Below are positions 32,159 through 41,662 of a stretch of 49,596 bases of DNA, piece after piece (positions within the stretch are counted from its first letter, which is position 1; each line of letters opens with the position of its first letter). Origin of the DNA: an uncultured Prevotellaceae bacterium (GTDB lineage Bacteria; Bacteroidota; Bacteroidia; Bacteroidales; Bacteroidaceae). Where the stretch lies: positions 1 through 49,596 of the forward strand of contig CADAKX010000033.1 of assembly GCA_902788605.1 (NCBI GenBank), read 5' to 3'. Under the pieces are notes generated by a model, which saw nothing but the letters and a program-made list of their open reading frames with translations, searched no databases and was not told where the DNA came from. The position numbers were made by a program, and so were the translations under genes.

Positions 32159-33607
32159 ATGGCAAATCTCAAATCATTGGCAAAAGACACGGCCATCTAT
32201 GGTCTCTCAAGTATCGTCGGCAGATTCCTGAACTATCTGCTGGTGCCACTCTACACACACTACATGCCCAAGGCATCGGGCGACTACGGTGTGAGTACCA
32301 ACATCTATGCCTATACGGCACTCATTCTGGTGCTACTTACCTTCGGCATGGAGACCACGCTGTTCCGCTTTGCCAATGACGAGCGCCATAAGCCCGATAC
32401 GGTTTTTTCCACAGTGATGGCAGTAGTTGGTTCACTCACACTGGTGTTCCTGCTGCTCATCTTCGGCTTTATCACACCTATCAGCAACAGTCTGGGCTAT
32501 GCCGAGCATCCTGACTATCTGTTGATGATGGCGGTGGTGGTAGCCCTCGACGCCCTGCAGGCCATTCCATTCAGCTACCTGCGTTTCCAGAAGCGCCCCA
32601 TCCGCTTTGCGTCGCTCAAGATGCTGTTTATCATCCTGAACATCGGACTTAACGTCCTCTACTTCGTGTGGTTGGGCAAGACATCGGTATTCTATGTCTT
32701 CTTCATCAACCTGGTGTGTACGGGCCTCATCACCTTCTTCTTTATCCCCGGCCTGTTCAGCATCAAATGGAAGTTCGACGGCAAGCTGCTCAAGCAGATG
32801 CTCGGCTACTCTTGGCCCATCCTCATCCTGGGCATCGCCGGCATTCTGAACCAGGTGGCCGACAAGATTATCTTCCCGCTGGTCTATCCCGATGAGGCAG
32901 AGGCCAACGTGCAACTGGGCGTCTATGGCTCGTGTGTAAAGATTGCCATGATCATGGCCATGATCACCCAGGCCTTCCGCTATGCCTACGAACCCATCGT
33001 CTTTGCCAAGAGCAAGGACGCTGACAAGACCGAATACTACGCTTCAGCGATGAAATACTTCCTCATCTTCACCCTACTGGCCTTCCTGTGTGTGGTGGGT
33101 TGGATGCCTGTCTTGCAGTATATCATCGGTGAGGAGTATCGCGAGGGACTGGGCGTGGTGCCTATCGTCATGATTGCCGAGATAATGATGGGTGTCTATT
33201 TCAACCTGTCGTTCTGGTATAAGCTCATCGACAAGACCATCTATGGTGCCTGGTTCTCGCTGGCAGGCTGCACGGTACTCTTTGCCGTCAACATCCTGCT
33301 GATACCGAAGTATGGCTACTGGGCCTGCGCCTGGGGTGGTGTGGCCGGCTACGGCACAGCCATGGTGCTCAGCTATATCGTGGGTCAGATCAAGAACCCC
33401 ATCCCCTATCCCATGAAGGATATCGTATTCTATGTCATCCAGACCTTTGCGGCTTTCTGCGTGATGTATTGGGCACAGGAGAACCTGCCTGCCTGGGCAT
33501 CGCTGACACTAAGCACGCTGCTTATCATTGGCTTCCTGGGCACCGTCATCAAGCGCGACCTGCCCCTCAAGAACATTCCCTTTATCGGACGATATTTCAG
33601 ATCATAA
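32159..33607 (+). CDS. Oligosaccharide flippase family (Wzx/MATE-like) membrane protein
   Basis: A 482-residue polytopic protein with about 12-14 hydrophobic segments. The N-terminus (LKSLAKDTAIYGLSSIVGRF) and the later YSWPILILGIAGILNQVADK are typical of polysaccharide-biosynthesis flippases, which move lipid-linked glycans across the inner membrane. No glycosyltransferase genes are near, so its substrate is open; lipid-linked sugar for protein or O-antigen modification is possible. It lies 34 bases after the Spm-type gene and 43 bases before the CotH-type gene, probably one transcript. Confidence 0.93.
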   Translation: MANLKSLAKDTAIYGLSSIVGRFLNYLLVPLYTHYMPKASGDYGVSTNIYAYTALILVLLTFGMETTLFRFANDERHKPDTVFSTVMAVVGSLTLVFLLLIFGFITPISNSLGYAEHPDYLLMMAVVVALDALQAIPFSYLRFQKRPIRFASLKMLFIILNIGLNVLYFVWLGKTSVFYVFFINLVCTGLITFFFIPGLFSIKWKFDGKLLKQMLGYSWPILILGIAGILNQVADKIIFPLVYPDEAEANVQLGVYGSCVKIAMIMAMITQAFRYAYEPIVFAKSKDADKTEYYASAMKYFLIFTLLAFLCVVGWMPVLQYIIGEEYREGLGVVPIVMIAEIMMGVYFNLSFWYKLIDKTIYGAWFSLAGCTVLFAVNILLIPKYGYWACAWGGVAGYGTAMVLSYIVGQIKNPIPYPMKDIVFYVIQTFAAFCVMYWAQENLPAWASLTLSTLLIIGFLGTVIKRDLPLKNIPFIGRYFRS

Positions 33608-33650
33608 AAACCAAAATAATAATTATTACTAAAAGAACCATTTTCAAACC

Positions 33651-36600
33651 ATGTGGAATAGCGCATTGACCTTCGCCATTGTCATTAACGAACTGATGGC
33701 ATCAAACGCTGGCTCAGTGATGAGCCCCGCTGTCAACTTCGACAGCTGGATTGAGTTGTACAACCCGACAGAACAGACCATTGACCTTGCCGGAATGTAT
33801 CTCAGTAACAACGAAAACAACCTGACTCGTTGGCAAATGCCCAATGACATCGGCAAGCTCCCCGCCAAGGGGCACCTTGTCGTTTGGCTCGGTTCCAACG
33901 ACATCAAGAGCAACCAGGCACCTTTCAAACTAAACTGCGACGGCGGTTCCATCTTTCTGAGCGACCAGAACGGCCAGCTCATCACCAGCATGCAATATCC
34001 CGAGGCCAAAAGTCGCACGGCCTATGCCCGCACCACTGACGGTGGCGAGGAATGGGGATGGACGGCCACCCCTACCCCTGGTGAGTCGAATGCCAAGGCT
34101 GTGTATGCCTCAGAGCGCCTTGATGCCCCGGTGGTCAACCAAGGCAGCCAGCTCTTCAATGGCACACTCAACATCAAGGTCACCATCCCCGAAGGCACCA
34201 AACTGATGTACACCACGGATGGCAGTCTGCCCGTTTCCCTGGACGGATTAGATCCCTATACCAACCGATTGAAGAACAGCAACTGCGAAGGCAGCGATGC
34301 CTCCTGCTTCCTCTGTCACGATGGCAACACCACCGGCAATGTGAACCGTATTACCGACGGCGCTGGTGTTGACGGCTCTCGCGGCATCAAGGTTCACTCC
34401 GTGGCCAACGCCAGCAGCGACCGCACCACCCAATTCTTCGTCTATACCCCCGACTACACCTGGAAGACAGGCGAGAAGTTCCGTTTCCGCATGAAGGTGC
34501 GTGCCGATCATCCCACCACCATCACCAATGTTGCCCAGAAGACACCTGGTCAGAACCTCGTCAACAACATCCTTGGTGGCGAGTTCCAGGTAACCACCGA
34601 GTGGCAGGACTTTGTCTATGAAGGTACCCTGACCAAGGAACAGGCCGGCGAGAAGGAGGAATGGAACTGGTGGTACACCAATATCACCTACTCTCTTCAG
34701 ACCATTGCCTTCAACCTGAACAAGAAGAAGGACACCGACAACAACTTCTATTTCGACGATATCTACTGGGAAGTCATGGATGACAACATCAACAGTCAGG
34801 AGAGTACCACTGGCGAGTTTACCATCTCGCAGACCACCAACCTCACCTTCCGTCTGTTCCGCGATGGCTATCTGCCCAGCGTTCCCGTCACCCGCAGCTA
34901 TATCCGCACCAGCAACAACTACACGCTGCCCATCATCAGCATCGTGGGCAATAGGAAGTTCTTCACCGACCCCAAGATTGGACTCGACTGCGATGGCGAC
35001 GGCACCAACGGCAAGACCGGCAACGGTCAGGACACCCCCAAGAACTATAATATGGACTGGGACCGCCCCGTGAACTTCAGCTATCTGAGTCCCAATGGCC
35101 AGATGCTCTTCAATCAGGATGTCAACATCAGTGTCTCGGGTGGTTGGACCCGTGCGCAGTCAAAGCGTTCCTTCAAGTTGAAGAGCAACAAAATCTTCGA
35201 CGGCCAAAACCGTTTCGATTATAGCTTCTTCCCCCAGAAGCCCTATATCCGCAGCAAGACGCTCTTGTTGCGCAATGGCGGTAACGACATGTACAACCAC
35301 AACGCCCGCTTCATGGACCCCGCCCTGGAGACCATCATCCAGCGCTCAGACATCGACCTCGACGTGCAGTCGTATGTGCCCGTCATCGAATATGTTAACG
35401 GCGAACTGCGTGGTGTGCTCAACCTGCGCGAGCCCAACAACGCCAACTTCGCCTATGCTAACTGGGGCTATGTTGACGAAGAACTCGATGCGTTTGAAAA
35501 CATGCAGATGAAGAACGGCAACGACTCTGTCATCAACCACATCTTCGAACTGGGCGCCAACGCCACCGATGATGCCGCCTACGAGGAGTTGAAGACCCTG
35601 CTCGACATCGATGAATTCACCAATTATATGGCCGTCACCATGTTCCTCGACAACGACGACTGGCCCAACAACAATATCAAGGCCTATCGCAGTCGCAACA
35701 ACGGCCGCTACCGTTTTGTCAGCTTCGACCTCGATTACGCCTTCGCCCTGCGCAAGTTCAATAAAGACAACGACGACCCCTTCAAGTACTTCGTTCGCTT
35801 CAAGGACGCCGACAAGGTGTATAACGAGGACAACAAGAACCGCGAGATTGTGCGCCTCTTCCTCAACCTTCTGGGCCGTGAGGACTACCGCCGCAAGTTC
35901 ACCGATACCTTCTGTCTCGTAGGCGGCAGCGTCTTCGAGCCCACCCGTGCCGGAAAGATTGTCGATGAGTTGCTCAACAATGTCAAGGCCATGTGCCAAC
36001 TCATGCAGCAACAAGGTATCAACGACGGTCACGAACCCAGCAAGGCTGCCAGCACCATCAAGACCAAGTTGAAGGGCCGTGCCAAGAAGATGGCCACCAG
36101 CATGAAGAACTTCTCGTATCTGGATCTGAAGAGCACCACCGCCCAAAACGTCATCCTAAGCACCGACACCAAGGGTGCCACCCTCCTGGTCAACGGCATG
36201 GAGGTGCCTTATGCCGATTTCAACGGCTACCTCTTCGCACCCGTCGAGCTCACAGCCAAGGCACCTGCCGGCTATCGCTTCGCAGGTTGGAAGAAAGGCA
36301 GCCAACAGTACGCCAGCGAGAGCACCATCACCCTGCCCACCGATGCTACCGTCCAGCTGACCGCTACCTTTACCCCGTTCAGCGACAGCGAGCGCGAGAC
36401 CCAGGGCTATACGCCTGTCTGTGTCAACGAGGTGAGCGCCGCCAACAGCATCTTTGTCAACGAACTCTTCAAGCGCAACGACTGGGTGGAACTGTATAAC
36501 AACACCGACGATGCCATCGATGTGGAGGGCATGTACCTCAGCGATAATGCCGAGAAGCCCACAAAATTCCAGATTGTAAAGACCGACGGTGTTGAGACCG

Positions 36601-37019
36601 TCATCTCGCCACACGACTACCTGATTATCTGGTGCGACAAACTGGAGCCTCAGTCACAGCTACACGCCTCGTTCAAGCTGGCTGCCGAGGGTGGCGACGT
36701 GCTTCTCAGCGCCGACGACCAGTCATGGACCAGCCGTCTCACCTATGCCGCCCATAACGAAGACCAGACCGTAGGCCGCTATCCCGACGGTGGCAACCAG
36801 GTCTATGTGATGAACGTCCCCACCATTGCCAAGTCCAACATCATGAGCAGCTATGCCACCATCGTCGCTCAGCAGACCATCGAGACCACTGGCATCAGCG
36901 ACATCATGGCCCAGCAGCCCGACTCCCAGCAGATCTACAACCTGAAGGGACAGGCCGTACAGGGCACCTTGAAGCCAGGCATCTACATCCGAAACGGAAA
37001 GAAAATTTTGATTAAATAA
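33651..37019 (+). CDS. CotH kinase-like surface protein with two lamin-tail domains
   Basis: A 1122-residue secreted-type protein. Residues ~10-110 form a lamin-tail domain (WIELYNPTEQTIDLAGMYLS). A chitobiase/Fn3-like segment follows (MYTTDGSLPVSLDGLDPYTN), then a carbohydrate-binding-like domain to ~390, the CotH region (~420-830; SGGWTRAQSKRSFKLKSNKI, VLNLREPNNANFAYANWGYV, FVSFDLDYAFALRKFN), a second lamin-tail (~925-1040) and a sorting-like tail (QIYNLKGQAVQGTLKPGIYI). CotH proteins are atypical kinases that bind ATP and phosphorylate surface proteins. The N-terminus (MWNSALTFAIVINELM) lacks a normal basic-hydrophobic signal, and an in-frame stop lies just upstream. Confidence 0.9.
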   Translation: MWNSALTFAIVINELMASNAGSVMSPAVNFDSWIELYNPTEQTIDLAGMYLSNNENNLTRWQMPNDIGKLPAKGHLVVWLGSNDIKSNQAPFKLNCDGGSIFLSDQNGQLITSMQYPEAKSRTAYARTTDGGEEWGWTATPTPGESNAKAVYASERLDAPVVNQGSQLFNGTLNIKVTIPEGTKLMYTTDGSLPVSLDGLDPYTNRLKNSNCEGSDASCFLCHDGNTTGNVNRITDGAGVDGSRGIKVHSVANASSDRTTQFFVYTPDYTWKTGEKFRFRMKVRADHPTTITNVAQKTPGQNLVNNILGGEFQVTTEWQDFVYEGTLTKEQAGEKEEWNWWYTNITYSLQTIAFNLNKKKDTDNNFYFDDIYWEVMDDNINSQESTTGEFTISQTTNLTFRLFRDGYLPSVPVTRSYIRTSNNYTLPIISIVGNRKFFTDPKIGLDCDGDGTNGKTGNGQDTPKNYNMDWDRPVNFSYLSPNGQMLFNQDVNISVSGGWTRAQSKRSFKLKSNKIFDGQNRFDYSFFPQKPYIRSKTLLLRNGGNDMYNHNARFMDPALETIIQRSDIDLDVQSYVPVIEYVNGELRGVLNLREPNNANFAYANWGYVDEELDAFENMQMKNGNDSVINHIFELGANATDDAAYEELKTLLDIDEFTNYMAVTMFLDNDDWPNNNIKAYRSRNNGRYRFVSFDLDYAFALRKFNKDNDDPFKYFVRFKDADKVYNEDNKNREIVRLFLNLLGREDYRRKFTDTFCLVGGSVFEPTRAGKIVDELLNNVKAMCQLMQQQGINDGHEPSKAASTIKTKLKGRAKKMATSMKNFSYLDLKSTTAQNVILSTDTKGATLLVNGMEVPYADFNGYLFAPVELTAKAPAGYRFAGWKKGSQQYASESTITLPTDATVQLTATFTPFSDSERETQGYTPVCVNEVSAANSIFVNELFKRNDWVELYNNTDDAIDVEGMYLSDNAEKPTKFQIVKTDGVETVISPHDYLIIWCDKLEPQSQLHASFKLAAEGGDVLLSADDQSWTSRLTYAAHNEDQTVGRYPDGGNQVYVMNVPTIAKSNIMSSYATIVAQQTIETTGISDIMAQQPDSQQIYNLKGQAVQGTLKPGIYIRNGKKILIK

Positions 37020-37028
37020 TTATATCTA

Positions 37029-39104
37029 ATGAAAAAGTTACTTCTATTACTTATCACTTTTCACTTCTCACTACTCACGTCTCATGCCGACGAGGGCATG
37101 TGGACCCTCTACAACCTGCCCAACGCTGTCTATGAACAGATGAAGGGCTACGGCTATCAGCTGCCCTACGAAAAGCTGTATCAGGCCGACGACGCCATCA
37201 TGAAGGCCGTGGTCAACTTCTCGGGCTACTGCTCGGGCGTGGTGGTCAGCCCCGACGGACTGGTCTTCACCAACCACCACTGTGGCTTCGAGGCCATCCG
37301 CTCTCACTCAACCGTGGAGCACGACTATATGCTCAACGGCTTCTATGCCAAGAGCTATGAAGAGGAGCTGCCCAACAGGGATATGTTTGTGAGTTTCATG
37401 GTGGAACAGAAGGATATCACCGACCAACTCATGGCACAGGGTCTCGACAAGATGAGCAGCCGACGCCGCTCAGAATTCCTCGATTCCATCGAGAATGCCA
37501 TGTCGCACGACGTCAAGGCCCAGGACTCTACCCTGCGCCTGGAGATCAAGCCTTTCTACGAGGGCAACCGCTATTTCGCCACCACCTATCGCGACTTCAC
37601 CGACCTGCGTCTGGTGTTCGCCATCCCCAAGTCCATGGGTAAGTTTGGTGGCGAGACCGACAACTGGATGTGGCCCCGCCAGACCTGCGACTTCTCGGTG
37701 TTCCGCATCTATGCCGACCCCAAGACCAACGGTCCTGCCGCCTATTCCAAGGACAACGTGCCCTATCACCCCAAGCACTGGGCCCGCGTCTCTGACGAGG
37801 GCTATCAGGACGGCACCTTCTCGATGACCATGGGTTATCCCGGCAGCACCAGCCGTTATCTGTCGAGCTACGGCATCAAGGAGCGCTATGCAGAGAATGC
37901 CATCCGTGCCCAGATTCGTGGCACCAAGCAGGAGGTGATGAAGCGCCACATGGATGCTTCTGAGGCCGTGCGCATTAAGTACGACTCCAAGTACGCCCAG
38001 TCGGCCAACTACTGGAAGAACTCCATCGGCATGAACAAATGTATCGATTCCATCGGACTCATCCAGCAGAAAGAGCGCTTCGAGGCCAAGATCAAGGAGT
38101 GGATGGACAGCACCGGTCTCTTTGCCACCCAGCTCAACTTCGACCAGATGGACCGCTTCTACGCCAAGCGTCTCACCACCAGCAAGGCCTACATGTATTT
38201 CTCTGAGACCTTCAGCCGCACCGACGAACTGTCAAAGCGCGCCCTGCGTGCCCACAACGGCAGCTCGCCCAAGGGCAAGGGCAAGCGCCAGTATATCACC
38301 TTCGACGACAACAGCGAGACCTGGGACTACGACACCGACCGCGAGACGCTGGGCACCCTGCTCCGTAACTATCGCGAAAAGGTGACCGATGCCGCCTATC
38401 TGCCTGCTTTCTTCAAGACCATCGACGAGCAGTTTGGTGGCGACTGCCAGAAATACGCCGACTACCTGTACAGCAAGTCGAAGATCCTGAAGAAGAAGGC
38501 CCGCCTCTATACCAACAAGAAGTCGTTTATGAAAGACCCCGCCATCCAGTTTGGCCTCGACCTCACCGACCTCTATATGAAGTTGCGCGGCGAGTTCAAG
38601 GAGGTGACCGACAGCATCAACCTGCAGGAGCGCTACCTCTGCGCCGCCAAGTTGCGCATGGAGGAAGACCTGCCCCACTATAGCGATGCCAACTTCACCA
38701 TGCGCCTCAGCTATGGCCAGGTGAAGGACTACAAGCTCGGTGGCGTCTCATCGGGCTATCAGACCTACGCTCCCAGCATGGTGAAGAAGATGAAGATGGG
38801 CGAAACCATCGAGGACTATAAGGTAGAACCCGAGATGATCGACCTGCTCGAGGGTGCCGGTAACATGCCCCTCTGCTTCCTCACCACCAACGATATCACC
38901 GGTGGTAATAGCGGCAGCCCGATGTTCGATGGCAAGAACCAGCTCATCGGCCTCGCCTTCGACGGCAACTGGGACTCGCTCTCCAGCGACCTCTTCTTCG
39001 ACTCGCAGCTGGCCCGCTGCATTGGCGTCGACATCCGCTATGTCCTCTTTATGATGGACAAGTGGGGCCATGCCGACCGCCTCATCGACGAGATTAAGAA
39101 ATAA
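37029..39104 (+). CDS. dpp7: S46 family dipeptidyl peptidase, DPP7-like
   Basis: S46 enzymes release dipeptides from peptide N-termini in the periplasm, feeding amino-acid use by asaccharolytic or proteolytic Bacteroidales. The 691-residue product has a signal peptide ending around SLLTSHADEG and the family triad: FTNHHCGFEAIRSHSTVEHD (His and Asp region) and ITGGNSGSPMFDGKNQ (catalytic Ser). Eighteen residues after that Ser the residue is Gly (FDGNWDSL); the same place is Arg in DPP11 and Gly in DPP7, so hydrophobic-residue preference is expected. The gene starts 9 bases after the CotH-type gene. Confidence 0.92.
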   Translation: MKKLLLLLITFHFSLLTSHADEGMWTLYNLPNAVYEQMKGYGYQLPYEKLYQADDAIMKAVVNFSGYCSGVVVSPDGLVFTNHHCGFEAIRSHSTVEHDYMLNGFYAKSYEEELPNRDMFVSFMVEQKDITDQLMAQGLDKMSSRRRSEFLDSIENAMSHDVKAQDSTLRLEIKPFYEGNRYFATTYRDFTDLRLVFAIPKSMGKFGGETDNWMWPRQTCDFSVFRIYADPKTNGPAAYSKDNVPYHPKHWARVSDEGYQDGTFSMTMGYPGSTSRYLSSYGIKERYAENAIRAQIRGTKQEVMKRHMDASEAVRIKYDSKYAQSANYWKNSIGMNKCIDSIGLIQQKERFEAKIKEWMDSTGLFATQLNFDQMDRFYAKRLTTSKAYMYFSETFSRTDELSKRALRAHNGSSPKGKGKRQYITFDDNSETWDYDTDRETLGTLLRNYREKVTDAAYLPAFFKTIDEQFGGDCQKYADYLYSKSKILKKKARLYTNKKSFMKDPAIQFGLDLTDLYMKLRGEFKEVTDSINLQERYLCAAKLRMEEDLPHYSDANFTMRLSYGQVKDYKLGGVSSGYQTYAPSMVKKMKMGETIEDYKVEPEMIDLLEGAGNMPLCFLTTNDITGGNSGSPMFDGKNQLIGLAFDGNWDSLSSDLFFDSQLARCIGVDIRYVLFMMDKWGHADRLIDEIKK
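37053..37080 (+). repeat. Period-7 repeat encoding part of the DPP7 signal peptide
   Basis: Four heptamers of form (A/T/C)TCAC(T/G)(T/A) encode the hydrophobic stretch FHFSLLTSH of the signal peptide, so an intergenic-type repeat is in use as coding sequence. Confidence 0.7.
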
Positions 39105-39120
39105 CAAAACCCCACGAACC

Positions 39121-40299
39121 ATGGTTAGATGGTTGACCTTACTGCTGAGCCTGCTGTGCATCGAAGCCGATGCGCAGCAGGCTCTTTACTCTAAGAAAAT
39201 CACCCTGTCGCAGCGAAATTTCGTCGATTCCATCGAGGTGGAATGGGAGCGCAGCCAGGTCTATCTACCCATAACGATAGGCGACAATACCTATCGTTTC
39301 CTGTTCGACACTGGCGCCGCCCAGTCGGTGGTCTATGCCGACACCCCCATCGAGGGCAGCCGACCCGCCGGCTCGATCCGTTCCCACGATGCCAACGGCG
39401 CCATCGACACCGTGCCCATGGTCATCCTACCGCCGTTCACCTTGGGCCATCTCACCGTCAGCGGCTGTCAGGCCACCATCCAGCGCCGCCCCGTCAGGAC
39501 GCCCGGCGTCGATGGAATCATCGGTTTTAACCTCATCAACAGTGGTCTGCTGGCCAAGATCGACGTGCGCCAGCACCTGCTCATCCTCACCGATAGAAAG
39601 AAATTCTTCCGAGGCGAGGACGGTCACACCATGCCTTATAAGTTGCGCTACCACGTGCCCTATCTCGACGTCTGTCCCTTTGGCAGCTATCACGAGCAGG
39701 CCCTTTTCGACACGGGCAGCCGCCGTCTCTACACCATGAACCGCAGCAGCTTCGACCGCTGCGCCGACCTCTCGGGCAGCCTCTTCGACACCCAGGTCGA
39801 GGGTCGCAGCATGGGTCGCCACGCCATCGGCCATTTCGGTGTCGAGCCCCTGAGCGAGGTCATCTTCCTCCATCTCGACCACCTGCGCCTGGGCCGTTAC
39901 ACCCTGAGCGACCTCCACACGCTCACCACCCTGGGCGAGAGTCACATCGGTGCCTCATGGCTGAACTATGGTGCCGTGGTCTTCAATCCCAGGAAGAAAC
40001 GCCTCATATTCCAGCCATACAATGGCATGGCTACCGACAGCGTGGCCAACCGCCAGATGGATATCGCCTTCGTGTCGGACCACGGCAGGCCTTGCGTCGG
40101 ACTCGTATGGGAGCAAGGCGAGCCGTTCCGGCAGGGCTTCCGCCAGGGCGACGTGATTACAAAAATCGATGATTCCATCGTGCGAGACTTCACACAGTTT
40201 GTCTCGTGGCCCTTTATCATCGGGCGCGAATATCGGTTCACGGTGCGCGGGCGCCATGGCGAGACAAGAGAAATAAGATGGGTGAGAATCAAACGATGA
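39121..40299 (+). CDS. Two-lobed aspartic protease with C-terminal PDZ domain
   Basis: A 392-residue exported protease. The signal peptide is MVRWLTLLLSLLCIEADA. Two retropepsin-like lobes follow: FLFDTGAAQSVVYA (first DTG) with its partner GIIGFN, and ALFDTGSRRLYTM (second DTG) with HIGASWLN. A PDZ domain (residues ~320-390, GEPFRQGFRQGDVITKIDD) ends the protein. Having both catalytic Asp in one chain makes it self-sufficient, unlike viral retropepsins. The start ATG (39121) is 17 bases after the DPP7-like gene; an earlier ATG at 39070 lies inside it. Confidence 0.88.
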   Translation: MVRWLTLLLSLLCIEADAQQALYSKKITLSQRNFVDSIEVEWERSQVYLPITIGDNTYRFLFDTGAAQSVVYADTPIEGSRPAGSIRSHDANGAIDTVPMVILPPFTLGHLTVSGCQATIQRRPVRTPGVDGIIGFNLINSGLLAKIDVRQHLLILTDRKKFFRGEDGHTMPYKLRYHVPYLDVCPFGSYHEQALFDTGSRRLYTMNRSSFDRCADLSGSLFDTQVEGRSMGRHAIGHFGVEPLSEVIFLHLDHLRLGRYTLSDLHTLTTLGESHIGASWLNYGAVVFNPRKKRLIFQPYNGMATDSVANRQMDIAFVSDHGRPCVGLVWEQGEPFRQGFRQGDVITKIDDSIVRDFTQFVSWPFIIGREYRFTVRGRHGETREIRWVRIKR

Positions 40300-40305
40300 T
40301 GGCAG

Positions 40306-40326
40306 GTCTTCAACGGTGTTGAAGAC
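40306..40326. terminator. Possible hairpin terminator between convergent genes
   Basis: GTCTTCAAC (40306-40314) pairs perfectly with 40318-40326 around a 3-base loop. There is no T run, so the function as a terminator is uncertain. Confidence 0.4.
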
Positions 40327-40344
40327 AACGCAACGGAACAAGGG

Positions 40345-41442
40345 TTACACCTCGTCAATCGTTTGATAGTCGGCAGGCGAAAGGCCTGTCTTTTCCTTGA
40401 ACTTCTTTTGGAAATAGCTGCGGTCGTTGAAGCCGCAGTGCAGAGCTATGGTCTCGTTGTTCCAGTCAGGATGATTGATGATGGCGCGCTTGGCCTCCTC
40501 GATGCGCAGGTCCGTCATCCACTCCGAGTATTTCAGGTTCCGCAGATGCAGCCACGATGCCAGCAGATAGCGGGGCACGCCGATGGTTTCGGCCGCTGTG
40601 GGCATGTTGAGTCCGCACTTCAGGTGACCACCCTTCTCCAGCCACGCCTCCACGGCCCTATCCACGCGCTGGTGAGCCTCGGTGCTCAGTGCCACGTTCT
40701 CGTTCACATCCGGCTGCTCGTTGCTTTCAGCCTCCAGCACCTTCCTTGGAGCCGAACTCAGCACATAGTTACAGAAGCTGTCGATGAGGAAGAAGATAGC
40801 GGCAAAGAAGACGATGCCGCTGATGGCCAGCACCGACTGGTAGGGACAGAAGATCAGCAGGGGCACCATCGTTGCCATCACCGGGGGGATGATGACGCTG
40901 AGTTGCATCCAGCGCATCACGCTCACCATCTCGCTGTCGAAATAGTTTTCCAGGGATTGCTGGATGGCGCGCATCCTCAGTATATGGCGGTTGGTGTAGT
41001 AGGCCTGCGTCAGGATATAGATCACCGACGAGATCATCTCGGCAATGCGCAACTCACGCGTATCGCTCAGCAGCGGCTGGTCGTCGATGGCAGCAGCACC
41101 AAGCAGCAGCGCTATCACCACCACCCAGACGACACCGCCCAGATACTTATCCAGCCACGTCACGTTGCCGCGCCGCTGCAGATAGATCACAGCGAGCGAG
41201 AACATCCACGAGCAGGGGATAAACAGACTGAGGTTGAGCATCGCGGCTTGTGTCACGCCCATGGCGCGCAAGCCTAAAATCAGTTGAAGCAGGAATTGCA
41301 ATACCAGTGCCATGGTACCCGCCGCCATCATCCAGCGCGACTCGGTGGCCACGGGATTGGCCGAAACTTTGCCGGGCAGCAGCAACAGTTTCAGGGTTAG
41401 TAGGGTCATCAGCACCACGGCTGTAAATTGCATGTATTCCAT
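40345..41442 (-). CDS. Membrane-anchored AraC-family transcriptional regulator
   Basis: A 365-residue protein. Residues ~1-245 hold about six to seven hydrophobic segments (LMTLLTLKLLLLPG, LGGVVWVVVIALLLGAAA, ISGIVFFAAIFFLIDSF), and residues ~265-365 an AraC helix-turn-helix pair (GVPRYLLASWLHLRNLKY, then NETIALHCGFNDRSYFQKKF and TGLSPADYQ). It would sense a membrane or envelope signal and bind DNA from the cytoplasmic face. Its promoter region carries the same 28-bp operator as that of the divergent giant surface-protein gene, so autoregulation and control of the neighbour are likely. Confidence 0.92.
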   Translation of the reverse strand: MEYMQFTAVVLMTLLTLKLLLLPGKVSANPVATESRWMMAAGTMALVLQFLLQLILGLRAMGVTQAAMLNLSLFIPCSWMFSLAVIYLQRRGNVTWLDKYLGGVVWVVVIALLLGAAAIDDQPLLSDTRELRIAEMISSVIYILTQAYYTNRHILRMRAIQQSLENYFDSEMVSVMRWMQLSVIIPPVMATMVPLLIFCPYQSVLAISGIVFFAAIFFLIDSFCNYVLSSAPRKVLEAESNEQPDVNENVALSTEAHQRVDRAVEAWLEKGGHLKCGLNMPTAAETIGVPRYLLASWLHLRNLKYSEWMTDLRIEEAKRAIINHPDWNNETIALHCGFNDRSYFQKKFKEKTGLSPADYQTIDEV

Positions 41443-41451
41443 AACTGGTTA

Positions 41452-41485
41452 CAAAAGTACATATTTTTTCGATAAAATCATCAAA
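41452..41485 (-). promoter_or_regulatory. Promoter of the membrane AraC gene
   Basis: On the minus strand TACTTTTG (41452-41459) follows TTTG (41482-41485) with a 22-base spacer, slightly longer than the consensus. The operator at 41488 starts two bases past the TTTG. Confidence 0.7.
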
Positions 41486-41487
41486 AA

Positions 41488-41515
41488 GTGTGTAATTTGT
41501 TACAATTTACACACC
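41488..41515. promoter_or_regulatory. Operator site O1 near the AraC-type promoter
   Basis: This 28-bp near-palindrome (half-site GTGTGTAA) is the exact reverse complement of 42146-42173. It lies just upstream of the -33 region of the regulator's own promoter. Confidence 0.8.
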
Positions 41516-41572
41516 ATTTTGTCGAAAAAAGCACCTCTTTTTCATCTTTTACACCCTTCCTTCTCGTTTTTT

Positions 41573-41657
41573 TGCAGGCTATGCCTGCAGTGATTCATGG
41601 CGGGGCGAGCCCCGCGGGTCTCAACTCACCCTACCCTCTCTTACTATAAGAGAGGGT
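41573..41657. repeat. Set of three small hairpins upstream of the MITE-like element
   Basis: TGCAGGC/GCCTGCA (41573-41589), CGGGGC/GCCCCG (41601-41614) and an 11-bp perfect ACCCTCTCTTA/TAAGAGAGGGT hairpin (41633-41643 with 41647-41657). The last belongs to the CCCTCTC repeat family seen in this window. Confidence 0.6.
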
Positions 41658-41662
41658 CTCGA

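Noticed and set aside
35346-36146. Open frame on the minus strand in the CotH-type gene
   Set aside because: Shadow of the CotH coding strand; Val/Gly/Glu-rich with no domain and no promoter or start context.
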